Notes under the pieces: generated by a model
Told to the model about the DNA's origin: nothing
Databases searched by the model: none
What the model saw: only the letters and a program-made list of their open reading frames with translations
In this document: piece by piece, positions 21,834 through 32,168 of the stretch
Position numbering within the stretch: position 1 is the stretch's first letter
Layout of the letters: each line of letters starts with the position of its first letter
Origin: a virus
Length of the DNA stretch: 64,000 nucleotides
IMG/VR virus record: IMGVR_UViG_3300023184_000025
Span: 281,155 to 345,154 of that record
Reading direction: 5' to 3' (one strand)
Position numbers and translations under genes: made by a program

Positions 21834-22922
21834 TTATATAACTTTATCAGCGGTATTAACTAGGTCGTCAAACTGTTTAATTTGCCATTGATGCTTTTTG
21901 GCAAGATTGAGAATATTATCAACATTATTGCAAGCTAATTTTATTAAATTTTGATGATTGTGTTTGATATCGTTAATTAAATCATTCTCCAAGGCACCGA
22001 TGTTATTAACTAAAAATTCCACGTTTTCAACAATTGCATTTAATCGTTGTTCGTGGTCAAGTATGTTGTCATATTTGATAGGCAAATATTCTTCAAAGGT
22101 TTTGAATCCCATAATTGATAGTTGTTTGAGTACTCCGGGAATTCCAGCAATTATAAAAGCATGATTATTTAATATTGGAATCCAGGTTTTTTCTGTGAAA
22201 AAAACAGCATCAACCGAATTTGTATTATTAAAAATAGTTTCGGGCACAATTGAAAAACCTGTGTTATCATAAAGTTTAACGTCGTAAGGTACCGGAAGAA
22301 AAAAATAAGAGTAACCAAACGGTTTAAATTTAACACTATCTGGTTGACGTTGATATTTGTTTGTAAAATCAATGTATTCGTCAACTGTTATTTCAGGCAC
22401 AGTTGAATGTTCTTGATTAATTTTATCTTTAATTGGATAAAACGACCATATGCTGTTTTCTAACAAATTCTTTTGTTGTAACTTATATAGCAATCGAGTT
22501 CTGTTGAGTTTAGATGGTTTGCCGGTCAAGAATAAAAATGTATTTTTTACATTGGGTATTTTTTTAAAATCGCATAGTTTTTTAACTACAACTTCGTTGT
22601 AGATTCTTACTAAAAAATAATCTATTAGTAGAACATCATCAACAGCTGGATCCAACAGGTCTTGGTAATAAGGTTGATACCAGGAATCAAGTATAACAAA
22701 AATTCTTCCTTTCAATTTTCTCTTTGCTGTTTGCACTAGCGTTTTATACCCTTGTCTCCAGTTAGTAGACATTTTATAATAAGGTACTTCCCATACACTA
22801 GCTAAAATAGTATCACAGTCTGTGTTGTACTCTTTAAGAAAATTTTCAGCCTGCTCAACGGAAAAAGTATCTCCTTGGAAGATATATTCTTCACATCTGA
22901 TAACTTGAAACTTATTGTTCAT
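21834..22922 (-). CDS. Putative glycosyltransferase-like protein (TEKT family)
   Basis: 362 residues, no signal. The C-terminal block FFTEKTWIPILNNHAFIIAGIP (near 243-265), GFKTFEEY and YD-rich tail is the family signature of phage/virus proteins related to exostosin-like glycosyltransferases; it is shared with 10794-11969. Convergent with the plus-strand block to the left. Acceptor unknown. Confidence 0.55.
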   Translation of the reverse strand: MNNKFQVIRCEEYIFQGDTFSVEQAENFLKEYNTDCDTILASVWEVPYYKMSTNWRQGYKTLVQTAKRKLKGRIFVILDSWYQPYYQDLLDPAVDDVLLIDYFLVRIYNEVVVKKLCDFKKIPNVKNTFLFLTGKPSKLNRTRLLYKLQQKNLLENSIWSFYPIKDKINQEHSTVPEITVDEYIDFTNKYQRQPDSVKFKPFGYSYFFLPVPYDVKLYDNTGFSIVPETIFNNTNSVDAVFFTEKTWIPILNNHAFIIAGIPGVLKQLSIMGFKTFEEYLPIKYDNILDHEQRLNAIVENVEFLVNNIGALENDLINDIKHNHQNLIKLACNNVDNILNLAKKHQWQIKQFDDLVNTADKVI

Positions 22923-22940
22923 ACTCTATTTAAACTTGTT

Positions 22941-22965
22941 AAAAAGCCCGGTTGCCCGGGCTTTT
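22941..22965 (-). terminator. Terminator of groES-groEL
   Basis: GCCCGG TTGC CCGGGC between A and T runs, 4 bp past the groEL stop codon. Confidence 0.85.
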
Positions 22966-22968
22966 AGA

Positions 22969-24887
<1,919 letters not shown>

Positions 24888-24997
24888 ATTTTTCTCCTTT
24901 AAAGTAAGCAAGATTTTATTCATGACCCGCGAACGGCATCACGAATCAATATTTATAATTCGTTATTTTATACTATACAAAAAATATTTGCAACCAA

Positions 24998-25354
24998 TTA
25001 GGTAAAAGATAACTCAGCTGTGATTTTGTGCAAGCGATCAAATCTGAAACTACGCCATTCTTCTTTTTCCAAGTCATATACACGCACAACATCCTCTGTG
25101 GGTTCTTTGCGTTCTTTCTTGGGAAGTGCCGATTCTGTTACAGCTTCCCATTTGATTAAGTCATTATTAAGAGTACATTTCATTTGTCGAATTGTACCAT
25201 CAGCTTTGACAAACTCAATGCTGACAGAGCCTGCTTGTAGTAAGCCACGTACCCAATCTCGTATGACAATTTTCTGCGTGTCATCTGCTTCTTGATATTG
25301 TGTGCCTGGCGCACTTTTAAGAAGACGAACCATTTCTTGTTTAGACCAATCCAT
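24998..25354 (-). CDS. Phage SH3-fold protein (DUF2693/WYL_2-like)
   Basis: 118 residues. VSIEFVKADGTIRQMKCTLN and VRVYDLEKEEWRSFRFDRL are the two conserved strands of a small Sm/SH3-like phage protein related to WYL domains. T4-like phages carry several. Probably a nucleic-acid or ligand-binding regulator; exact role unknown. Confidence 0.75.
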   Translation of the reverse strand: MDWSKQEMVRLLKSAPGTQYQEADDTQKIVIRDWVRGLLQAGSVSIEFVKADGTIRQMKCTLNNDLIKWEAVTESALPKKERKEPTEDVVRVYDLEKEEWRSFRFDRLHKITAELSFT

Positions 25355-25361
25355 AATTACC

Positions 25362-25580
25362 TCACTTGTGTTTTAATGCAAACCAACTGGCAGTTGCATT
25401 GTTATAAAAGAAAAAAATTGTATATTTAGGGTTCATTTGATGTCCATTTATTGCATCAAACTTGGGAGGATAATATTGAAAGTCAAAGTCTGAACCTTGC
25501 CGAAGACCGCTGTCTCTCAACTCTTGTACTATTTCCATAACACGAGTTGGGTTGTGTCCTTCGAGCGTTACTTCAATCAT
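25362..25580 (-). CDS. Small conserved phage protein
   Basis: 72 residues from ATG 25580, overlapping the previous stop (ATGA). IEVTLEGHNPTRVMEIVQELRDSGL is a ferredoxin-like beta-alpha start, and YTIFFFYNNATASWFALKHK ends it. Common in phages, function unknown. Confidence 0.7.
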   Translation of the reverse strand: MIEVTLEGHNPTRVMEIVQELRDSGLRQGSDFDFQYYPPKFDAINGHQMNPKYTIFFFYNNATASWFALKHK

Positions 25581-25795
25581 GCCCACCTCAGTAAGAACAA
25601 TGTTAACATTTTTTCATCTCTAAACTCAAATACACCTTCTCCAATGAATCTCCAACCATCTATTGCAGTATTTCCAAATTGTTCTTTGCACCATTCTATA
25701 CATGGCGTCCAGCCCACATACACATGTTTAGAAACACTACCGTTTACAGGAGGCATAATACTGGCCACATACCACCCTGATAAACTGTTAATCAT
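25577..25795 (-). CDS. Small conserved phage protein
   Basis: 72 residues from ATG 25795, coupled to the preceding gene by overlap. Contains GWTPCIEWCKEQFG and GWRFIGEGVFEFRDE. The longer frame to 25906 is within the upstream gene. Unrecognised function. Confidence 0.65.
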   Translation of the reverse strand: MINSLSGWYVASIMPPVNGSVSKHVYVGWTPCIEWCKEQFGNTAIDGWRFIGEGVFEFRDEKMLTLFLLRWA

Positions 25796-26339
25796 CTTCC
25801 CATTCAACAGGTGCCCATCCAAGTTTACGTAGATCTTCCCGGATCTCTTGGGTGACCACACCTTCGGGCACATAGTCACGTCCGTCTGGATCAGTAGTGG
25901 GCTCATAATGATCTAAACCAAAACCGGATTCTTTGTTACCAATGCCAGAACAGTACCAATCAATGTAATCGCCTTTTTCCTGCATGTCAGCAACAATGCC
26001 TCCGCTGTGCCGCCAACTGCAACTCCAACGTTGGTTTTTTAAGATAGGCCAGGTTTCCAATTTTTGAAACTGCATGTTGCACATGGCCGCATACAAGTTC
26101 TGTGCATAATTGTCGCTGGCTTTTACTTTGTCACAGATCCATTCAGTGCCACGGAGATCGTATTCCATATTGTCTTTTTGCCATTCTGGATCTGCAACAT
26201 TAGCTTCATCCTGCTCACGCCAAGTTTTATACATTTCTATATAGTCAGGATTGGGCAACTTGCCTTGTTCCTCACAGCGTTTAACATATCCTTCCTTTTG
26301 AAAGGTATGTCGTTCTGGACTGCTGTTTATCTTGGTCAT
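25788..26339 (-). CDS. Conserved hypothetical phage protein
   Basis: 183 residues with many Trp/Cys (W.C.WRHSGGIVADM near 108) and an acidic C-terminus (LGWAPVEWEDD). Overlaps both neighbours by 4-8 bp in an operon of small genes. I recall relatives in other large phages but no function. Confidence 0.7.
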   Translation of the reverse strand: MTKINSSPERHTFQKEGYVKRCEEQGKLPNPDYIEMYKTWREQDEANVADPEWQKDNMEYDLRGTEWICDKVKASDNYAQNLYAAMCNMQFQKLETWPILKNQRWSCSWRHSGGIVADMQEKGDYIDWYCSGIGNKESGFGLDHYEPTTDPDGRDYVPEGVVTQEIREDLRKLGWAPVEWEDD

Positions 26340-26581
26340 TGTAGTTTTCTTGTGGATTCTTCGTCAAAACTGTTTAACAGTTTTTCTGCCAACGCAGGAT
26401 CTTCTTCCATGAGTTCTTCAAAGTCAACAGGACGACTTTGTTCTGCTAATTCTTCTGGTGTTAGATTAGAAAACATCTCAATAAGCTCTTTCTGCAGAGC
26501 ATCAAGTTCTTCTTGTGTTCCATCAAAATCATCAAATGCACCAGGTGCAAACTCTACTTTTGATTTCTGCGAATTAGTCAT
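26336..26581 (-). CDS. Small acidic hypothetical protein
   Basis: 81 residues, about one third Asp/Glu, predicted helical (TQEELDALQKELIEMFSN). First gene of the short operon, just downstream of a tRNA. Confidence 0.65.
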   Translation of the reverse strand: MTNSQKSKVEFAPGAFDDFDGTQEELDALQKELIEMFSNLTPEELAEQSRPVDFEELMEEDPALAEKLLNSFDEESTRKLQ

Positions 26582-26596
26582 TGTGAATCCTTGTTA

Positions 26597-26671
26597 TGGT
26601 CCGGCCTACAGGAATCGAACCTGTATTGATAGCTTAGAAGGCTACTGTTCTATCCATTGAACTAAGGCCAG
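26597..26671 (-). tRNA. tRNA-Arg (UCU)
   Basis: Loop CTTCTAA, acceptor CTGGCCT/AGGCCGG, CCA encoded. Confidence 0.93.
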
Positions 26672-26676
26672 GTTGT

Positions 26677-26762
26677 TGGTGCGACTGGCCGGAATCGAAC
26701 CGGCACGCCATTACAGCGAGAGATTTTAAGTCTCTTGTGTCTACCTATTTCACCACAGTCGC
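26677..26762 (-). tRNA. tRNA-Leu (UAA)
   Basis: Loop CTTAAAA, normal long variable arm, acceptor GCGACTG/CAGTCGC, CCA encoded. Confidence 0.94.
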
Positions 26763-26763
26763 T

Positions 26764-26838
26764 TGGTGGGCCCACTTGGAATTGAACCAAGACTCGACCG
26801 ATTATGAGTCGGTTGCTTTACCATTAAGCTATAAGCCC
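26764..26838 (-). tRNA. tRNA with CAU anticodon (lysidine-Ile or Met)
   Basis: Loop CTCATAA in stem ACCGA/TCGGT, acceptor GGGCTTA/TGGGCCC, CCA encoded. The CGACTCATAATCG core is like E. coli tRNA-Ile2, so it may read AUA after TilS modification. Confidence 0.85.
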
Positions 26839-26854
26839 AGTACGAGTAATTATA

Positions 26855-27391
26855 CTAAAATTTGTTTTCAACTTCGTTCAACTTGTGTTGCGCAATGGCT
26901 TCTGTGAGTGCTTGCACAACAAACTGATTGAATGTTACATCTTGCTCATGTGCAAGTTTCATGTATTTTAACAGCTCTTCATCACTAAAGTCAAGTGGCA
27001 CTTGCACACGAGTATCATACACCTCGCCTGCCTTGATAGCCAAACACTTCTGAATAAAGTCGTCATCCACTTCTAGATCCACATAGTCAACATTGTCCCA
27101 GGCTTGGTTCAGCATTTCGCCGCGAGTCTTGGCTTCTTTGTTGTACTTTTTAACATAGTCAGAATTGATCATGCGATATGCACGATTGTTTGTGTAGTCG
27201 CAGACTGCCACTTCATAGACCTTTTGACTCTTAGTGCTGAATACAACATTGAAACTCCAACCGCCTTCATCGTGAACACCGTTCCAGCTACTCAACTGAT
27301 AACTATTTGATCCGTAACAGTTCCAACCAAAATCACCACCTTCGGTGATTTTATAGTCAACTAATTCCATCCATTCTTTCATTGTGATCAT
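26855..27391 (-). CDS. Hypothetical protein with C-terminal RHH-like segment
   Basis: 178 residues. The N-terminal 120 residues are beta-rich and hydrophilic (FGWNCYGSNSYQLSSW). The C-terminus (VPLDFSDEELLKYMKLAHEQDVTFNQFVVQALTEAIA) has the strand-helix-helix pattern of ribbon-helix-helix or TraY-type regulators. Own promoter 26 bp upstream. Function unknown. Confidence 0.7.
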   Translation of the reverse strand: MITMKEWMELVDYKITEGGDFGWNCYGSNSYQLSSWNGVHDEGGWSFNVVFSTKSQKVYEVAVCDYTNNRAYRMINSDYVKKYNKEAKTRGEMLNQAWDNVDYVDLEVDDDFIQKCLAIKAGEVYDTRVQVPLDFSDEELLKYMKLAHEQDVTFNQFVVQALTEAIAQHKLNEVENKF

Positions 27392-27416
27392 ATGATATAC
27401 TCCTGATTAGATACTA

Positions 27417-27445
27417 ATTATACACTTATACAATTTTAAAGTCAA
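27417..27445 (-). promoter_or_regulatory. sigma70 promoter
   Basis: TTGACT (27445-27440), 17 bp, TATAAT (27422-27417); overlaps the 3' end of the 50-residue ORF. Confidence 0.7.
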
Positions 27446-27578
27446 CGGCACAACAACATGTTTGATGTTTTTCACGTCGTTGGTATGCCGTTTTCAATTC
27501 TTCTTTGCGCATGCGATATTTTGGTGTGCGCAAATCTTTGGCAACAAGGTTTTTGGGTTTGAGTTGTTTAATTTTCAT
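27426..27578 (-). CDS. Small basic protein
   Basis: 50 residues from ATG 27578. The pattern MKIKQLKPKNLVAKDLRTPKYRMR followed by basic residues is that of small Lys/Arg-rich proteins common in phages and Proteobacteria. It ends with a CCC triplet. It may bind nucleic acid. Confidence 0.65.
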   Translation of the reverse strand: MKIKQLKPKNLVAKDLRTPKYRMRKEELKTAYQRREKHQTCCCAVDFKIV

Positions 27579-27587
27579 ACTGCACCA

Positions 27588-27929
27588 TTAAAAGTTAACT
27601 CCACGAACATCAGTATTTAAGTTGGGCTTCATGCTACGGATCAAATCACGTTCAAAATTGTGAGCTTCTGTCTTGCCACGTACCACAGCCATCACACGAA
27701 CAGTGAATGTGTCAGTACCACGCTCACGCATGGTCTCGTACAACATCCAGGATTTGTCTTCTGAACGCATACGATAAACGTGTTTGTTGCAACGAACCAA
27801 CACACTTTTCTTAACAGTACTCATTGTTTTAGCTGTGACACCAATGTAGAAGTCTGTACCGCTTTCAATCATATAAATGATGTGAGTGCGGTCTGTACGC
27901 TTTTTACGGGTTACTGTTTTTGTGTTCAT
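27588..27929 (-). CDS. GIY-YIG nuclease-like protein
   Basis: 113 residues from ATG 27929. IIYMIESGTDFYIGVTAK (17-34) is the GIY-YIG core, with an Arg helix (VLVRCNKHVYRM) and ERDLIRSMKPNLNTD ending with Glu and Asn as in the family. Only about 6 bp separate the -10 box from the ATG, so the mRNA is probably leaderless. It may be a homing-type or repair nuclease. Confidence 0.75.
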   Translation of the reverse strand: MNTKTVTRKKRTDRTHIIYMIESGTDFYIGVTAKTMSTVKKSVLVRCNKHVYRMRSEDKSWMLYETMRERGTDTFTVRVMAVVRGKTEAHNFERDLIRSMKPNLNTDVRGVNF

Positions 27930-27935
27930 GTATAT

Positions 27936-27964
27936 ATTATAGCAAAATGGGCATTTCCAGTCAA
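27936..27964 (-). promoter_or_regulatory. sigma70 promoter of a probably leaderless mRNA
   Basis: TTGACT (27964-27959), 17 bp, TATAAT (27941-27936), ATG at 27929. Confidence 0.75.
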
Positions 27965-28022
27965 CCAAAACCAGTGTTGTTTTTATACAACATGCTGGAA
28001 TATACACTGGATTAAGCTGGAT

Positions 28023-28070
28023 TAATATTAGATAATCCAATAATATTATCGGGGATTATTGATAATATTA
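28023..28070. repeat. AT-rich inverted repeat between two promoters
   Basis: TAATATTA...ATAATCC and GGATTAT...ATAATATTA form an imperfect palindrome around a smaller one (AATAATATT). It lies between the promoters at 28086 and 27936 and could be an operator or leader hairpin. Confidence 0.4.
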
Positions 28071-28085
28071 ACTCTATATTCACTT

Positions 28086-28114
28086 ATTATAGCAAAATGG
28101 TAATTATTGGTCAA
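28086..28114 (-). promoter_or_regulatory. sigma70 promoter
   Basis: TTGACC (28114-28109), 17 bp, TATAAT (28091-28086), overlapping the end of the upstream gene. Confidence 0.7.
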
Positions 28115-28470
28115 CCTGAATAATTATCGAGAAACTTTTGTAAATCCCCGTACAAAGTTGCCAGCATTGCTTCTTTACTGGAAAACATAACTATTTGTTT
28201 ATTTTTTAAATCAATATAATAAGGAAAAGTCAACTTACGATCTAACGCCAGTAATCCTTTCTTATTGAGATTTTTTTTAATCTCAATTGCAACAGTCCAA
28301 CTTTCAATTTCTAAAAATTGAAAAGCCTTATATCCGTTGTCAGTGAGCCTTAACCCACCACTGGATCGGATATTGCAGTACCAAGTTTTAAGTGCTTTTT
28401 CTGTGGTTACAGACAATGAATTGGGTAACAATTCAACTAACGTTTGCGTTAGTTCATTTTTGTTTACCAT
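28111..28470 (-). CDS. Conserved hypothetical phage protein
   Basis: 119 residues with a winged-helix-like start (ELTQTLVELLPNS) and TDNGYKAFQFLEIESW; common in T4-like phages as an unknown. Overlaps the upstream gene by 17 bp. Confidence 0.7.
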   Translation of the reverse strand: MVNKNELTQTLVELLPNSLSVTTEKALKTWYCNIRSSGGLRLTDNGYKAFQFLEIESWTVAIEIKKNLNKKGLLALDRKLTFPYYIDLKNKQIVMFSSKEAMLATLYGDLQKFLDNYSG

Positions 28471-28756
28471 CTGGAAAAATCTGGGGGCCTTGCTTTAACA
28501 ACACCACTGAGAATTTGTCAGTCTTAAATTGTGTGTTAAGTTTTTTTGCTAGATTAATTGCATGACCGCTATTGGAAAAACTAACCTTCTTGTACTTTGG
28601 ACCGGGGTATTGAACTAGCATGTTTGATGTTTTAAGATTGATAGGTAGCCCGTCAAAGAACACAGCCCAGATCCCTTCAGCCGCAAGTACCTGCTCAGTC
28701 TTGTAATTGACTTTGTTGGTTAGTTCTACTAGAACTTTAGGTTTTGGTCTGCTCAT
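28454..28756 (-). CDS. Conserved hypothetical phage protein
   Basis: 100 residues, basic (PKPKVLVELTNKVNYKTEQVLAAEG, YPGPKYKKVSFSNSGHAINLAKKLN). Coupled to the following gene. I have seen this arrangement in large phages; role unknown. Confidence 0.7.
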   Translation of the reverse strand: MSRPKPKVLVELTNKVNYKTEQVLAAEGIWAVFFDGLPINLKTSNMLVQYPGPKYKKVSFSNSGHAINLAKKLNTQFKTDKFSVVLLKQGPQIFPDGKQK

Positions 28757-28809
28757 TGTTAAACTCCTACTTTTATTTATCCCGTTATGTAGGTAGTTTT
28801 TAGGTAGTT

Positions 28810-29016
28810 TTAGAATGAGCCGCCGGCGACCTCAATGCTGGTTATAGGTTCTACAGGGGTTGCAGTAGACTGTTCACGTAGTACTTGAAGACTTAACAAT
28901 AATTTTGTAATATCCCCATGCAAGTCTCTGGCTTCGTTGACAGTCATGATCAAGTCACGTTGACTTCTGCTTTCTGCTGCCTTGACTCGATCAATGAATT
29001 TGTTGATGTGTAACAT
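28810..29016 (-). CDS. Small helical hypothetical protein
   Basis: 68 residues, helical (FIDRVKAAESRSQRDLIMTVNEARDLHGDITKLLLSL), likely coiled coil. Stop/start shared with the MazG-like gene upstream. Confidence 0.6.
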   Translation of the reverse strand: MLHINKFIDRVKAAESRSQRDLIMTVNEARDLHGDITKLLLSLQVLREQSTATPVEPITSIEVAGGSF

Positions 29017-29381
29017 TATGTTCTTTTTAGATAAGGTGCTAGATTAGGAGGAGTCCACCCCACTGGCTTTAACACCTTACCATCTTCACGTTTGCGCACC
29101 TTGCCAGTTAACCGGTCAATTTTAGCAAAGTTTGTTGACATAACTTGTTTCCAAGCGCCTTCACCGTCGAACCCAGCAGATTGAATAGCACCAATGGTAA
29201 CAACTAAAATATCAATTAATGCATCCAGTGCTTCAGCATCATCAGCAATGCCTGCTTTGAGCTCGTTGTATTCTTCGTCGATTAGATCTAAATACATTGT
29301 GTATTGATCGTTATTGCGTACACCCACTGTTTGGTCGCAGGCTCGCATGAATTTTTCTTGATCTCTAAACGGATTTGTCAC
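29016..29381 (-). CDS. MazG-like nucleotide pyrophosphohydrolase
   Basis: 121 residues from GTG 29381 (start overlaps the end of the upstream gene). The EExxE helix DEEYNELKAG and the second acidic helix ALDALIDILVVTIGA match all-alpha NTP pyrophosphatases. These cleave (d)NTPs or alarmones. Many phages carry one. Confidence 0.75.
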   Translation of the reverse strand: MTNPFRDQEKFMRACDQTVGVRNNDQYTMYLDLIDEEYNELKAGIADDAEALDALIDILVVTIGAIQSAGFDGEGAWKQVMSTNFAKIDRLTGKVRKREDGKVLKPVGWTPPNLAPYLKRT

Positions 29382-29811
29382 AGGCTTCTTCCTCGGTATA
29401 AAATGGTCCAGTGTATGAATAACGCTGAAGTGTAATAAGTTTTGGACATTGCACAACATCCCAGACTCGTCCTGTCTTTAGCCGATACCATCCTGCGGCA
29501 AACCACGACTTGGATTTTTCTTCCTGTGTCCAAATGGGTAGTTGGCGCTTGACATCAAAAATTGGATTATATGGATGGTCTGTGGTTGGATATCCATGTA
29601 CTTGGTTAGGTTCAGGTACAGATCTTTGTTTAATAGGTTCAAAGTCAATGCCAATACGTTGTTGCACCATACTCAGTGTTTTAAAACACGTGGTTAGATC
29701 TTTTATTTTAACAGAAAATCCGTCAGGTCCAGATTCAATGTTACCAATCTTACGATCGTTTTCTTTCAAGATCCAATATTGATTTGGAATAACTGCTTTA
29801 GCTATGATCAT
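29365..29811 (-). CDS. Hypothetical protein
   Basis: 148 residues. The first 70 residues form a beta-rich small domain (YWILKENDRKIGNIESG), followed by an Asp/Pro/Trp-rich C-terminus. Coupled to the 5'-3' exonuclease by a 14-bp overlap. Unrecognised. Confidence 0.65.
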   Translation of the reverse strand: MIIAKAVIPNQYWILKENDRKIGNIESGPDGFSVKIKDLTTCFKTLSMVQQRIGIDFEPIKQRSVPEPNQVHGYPTTDHPYNPIFDVKRQLPIWTQEEKSKSWFAAGWYRLKTGRVWDVVQCPKLITLQRYSYTGPFYTEEEACDKSV

Positions 29812-30805
29812 TTAATACTCCTTGATATGTTGCGTTTAGCCAGCGAGCAAACTGTTCGGGGTTTTCGCTGATACGACTGAGCTCGTACTTGCCACAAAAC
29901 TTCATAAATCTGACACCAACTTGTCCAATGTCTCGATGGCTGATCTGTTCATGTATTGCTTGATCAACTTGTTGTTTAATTTCTTCTGGCTGTTCGCCAA
30001 GATCAATCAAATGTCGATTGCGTTCGTAGTCATCTAACACACGATGTTCTAGACCGTTGTGGTCTGTCCAACGCTGAAGCATCATATTATTCCAAGCATA
30101 TCCTTTTTTATTCATATCTTCGAATGCTTCTTGTAGGCCAATTTTATTTTTAGTTCCTTTAAGGCGTACCCCAGGATAGGCACTAAAAACATTATCGGAT
30201 GTATCACCACGCATACATTTTTCAAATAGAAGCCATTTTGGATTTGGAATAGTTTTAGGTTGTTTTGTTTTTTTATCAATTACAGGTTTACCTTTGGCAT
30301 CAAATATGCCATTGATTGTAAGTAGCTCATCAGTTATGCCATTGTACTGTTGCACATTGTTGGCCAGTAACTGCACAAAATCTGTGTCACTCGAAATAAT
30401 AATATGATTGTCTTGTGGGTGCAGAGCAGTCCAACGTGCAATTACATCATCTGCTTCTGCATTGGGTTGTCGGATTACTGAACAGTTTGTTTGCTCTAGC
30501 AAATATTTAGTCAGATTATCATAGGTTTCCCAGAACAATTTGTCTTCTTCTTGCTCTTTTTCTGACATGGCCGCACGTGATTCTGCACGGTTTGCTTTGT
30601 AGGGCTTGTAAAAATCCTTACGCCAGCTACGACCTTCGAGTGCAAATACCACATGGTCTGCATTAAATTGTCGTGCTACTTTGTTAATTGACGCCAGCGT
30701 AATGTGCAATGCATATCCAATTTTTTCCCAAGCATCCTCTGCCCTGTAGGCCACATGCCTAGCACGAAAAAACATGTTAGAAGTATCGATTAAAAGATAT
30801 TGCAT
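29798..30805 (-). CDS. 5'-3' exonuclease (T4 RNase H/FEN-like)
   Basis: 335 residues. LLIDTSNMFFRAR (4-16), FALEGRSWRKDFYKPYKANR (53-72), AEADDVIAR near 121, SSDTDFVQLL near 143, and GDTSDNVFSAYPG near 200 are the metal-binding and substrate motifs of PIN/FEN-type exonucleases. In T4 this enzyme removes RNA primers. It fits with the polymerase and clamp at 50-55 kb. Confidence 0.92.
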   Translation of the reverse strand: MQYLLIDTSNMFFRARHVAYRAEDAWEKIGYALHITLASINKVARQFNADHVVFALEGRSWRKDFYKPYKANRAESRAAMSEKEQEEDKLFWETYDNLTKYLLEQTNCSVIRQPNAEADDVIARWTALHPQDNHIIISSDTDFVQLLANNVQQYNGITDELLTINGIFDAKGKPVIDKKTKQPKTIPNPKWLLFEKCMRGDTSDNVFSAYPGVRLKGTKNKIGLQEAFEDMNKKGYAWNNMMLQRWTDHNGLEHRVLDDYERNRHLIDLGEQPEEIKQQVDQAIHEQISHRDIGQVGVRFMKFCGKYELSRISENPEQFARWLNATYQGVLNDHS

Positions 30806-30811
30806 GTTGAC

Positions 30812-31516
30812 TCAAATCAAATGGTTACTAATAACATATTGTAGCACATAATTGCTCCAAAAGCTATGAGCAGGTTTACCAAAATGATAAGAATTGGGTG
30901 CTACTGTATCAAAACCACGTTGTTTAATTATATCCGAAAATGTAGATTTTGGTTTATAAGGATCCATATAACTTACTCCCCAACTGCGTTGATCAGAAAT
31001 TTTGGAAAAATCTGAGTTGCCATTAAAAAATACATGTTTAACATTTAGATCATCAAGCCGGCAATGTAGTTGCCAAACATCATTGTGCGCTTCTTCAGTC
31101 TTTTTGCGCCAATCAACTGTGGCAACAAACTCTTTGTATCGTTGTTGCAGTTCAGGTGGAACATCATCAATTCCGCTGGCGTTCACTTGATAGTAAACAC
31201 CGTTGTATAACCATTCTTCTCTTTCCCATGTACTCCACTGAATAATCATCAATGTTTCATATAGGTTACTAGCATGCTCTGTTAGATATTTTTCCGTAGT
31301 TCTAATAATACGTGCGTTTGAACTAGCTGACTCAGCATCATACCAAAAACCTGCTTTGATTGCGTCGGCTAATGTTTTCCCCCAAGAGGCAATGATATTT
31401 TCAGGATGCGGTCTACGGCCCATGTATGTGTACTTTTGATCATCCTCGGCAAATGCATAAGGAGTTACAATTTCTGCACCGGCTGTGTGACTATCACCGT
31501 TTACATATAGAATCAC
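30812..31516 (-). CDS. SGNH-hydrolase-like protein
   Basis: 234 residues starting MILYVNGDSHTAGAEIV, the block I GDS motif; a C-terminal HFGKPAHSFWSNYV may supply the His. Resembles other GDSH proteins of large phages of unknown role. Overlaps the cytidylyltransferase by 4 bp. Confidence 0.7.
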   Translation of the reverse strand: MILYVNGDSHTAGAEIVTPYAFAEDDQKYTYMGRRPHPENIIASWGKTLADAIKAGFWYDAESASSNARIIRTTEKYLTEHASNLYETLMIIQWSTWEREEWLYNGVYYQVNASGIDDVPPELQQRYKEFVATVDWRKKTEEAHNDVWQLHCRLDDLNVKHVFFNGNSDFSKISDQRSWGVSYMDPYKPKSTFSDIIKQRGFDTVAPNSYHFGKPAHSFWSNYVLQYVISNHLI

Positions 31517-31983
31517 ACCAGTTCCTTTTGTTTTTCTGCGGCAACTACTCGTTTGCGCAGACTTGAACTTGAAAAACTGTGATCGCGACTGTTGAACACA
31601 TGTTCAATCTGAAGGCCTATACCTTCGTTACGTCCGGTGAAGTTGGTGTCTTCATATTCTTTCCCAAGGATGCGCACATCAATGGGCAAGGTCAATATCA
31701 AGTCAATTAGGTCTTGCTCGGTAGTGTAAATCACAATTTCATCTACAAAACGACAAGCACTCAATTGTATCTGACGCTCTACAATACTTTGCACAGGGGG
31801 ATTTTTTGAATCTGGTCGATCAACGCTGGCATCTGTTTGTAATCCTGCAATTAAATAATCGCAATGATTCTTTGCTTCGGCTAACATTGCTATGTGTCCA
31901 GCATGAAGCATGTCAAATTGACTGAATGTGATGCCAATTTTTTTACCTTGTACTTTGAGTTCTTTAATGCGATTAAAAATCAT
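31513..31983 (-). CDS. Nucleotidyltransferase (cytidylyltransferase-like)
   Basis: 156 residues. FSQFDMLHAGHIAML (20-34) has the HxGH signature, RQIQLSACRFVDEIV and SSSSLRKRV match the ISTS-like second motif. Family members activate phosphocholine, glycerol-3-phosphate or sugar phosphates (CTP-dependent), or NMN. It probably belongs with the surface-glycan genes to the right. Confidence 0.85.
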   Translation of the reverse strand: MIFNRIKELKVQGKKIGITFSQFDMLHAGHIAMLAEAKNHCDYLIAGLQTDASVDRPDSKNPPVQSIVERQIQLSACRFVDEIVIYTTEQDLIDLILTLPIDVRILGKEYEDTNFTGRNEGIGLQIEHVFNSRDHSFSSSSLRKRVVAAEKQKELV

Positions 31984-32168
31984 GCATACTCCTTGAACAT
32001 TTCTTTCCTACCCGGCTCGCCAAGTTCTAGATCAAATATTTCTCGTGTTCGTTGTAACATAACACAGGCCATCATTAGCAACTCTTCTCTGCTGTCACAC
32101 ATTAAAATTTGTTGCTCAATTGGCATTGCTAATTCTGTCATGCGATCATTGATACTTTGTTTATTCAT
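31980..32168 (-). CDS. Small hypothetical protein
   Basis: 62 residues, helical and acidic, with CDSREELLMMACVMLQRTREIF. Four-bp overlaps with both neighbours make it part of the operon. Confidence 0.65.
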   Translation of the reverse strand: MNKQSINDRMTELAMPIEQQILMCDSREELLMMACVMLQRTREIFDLELGEPGRKEMFKEYA

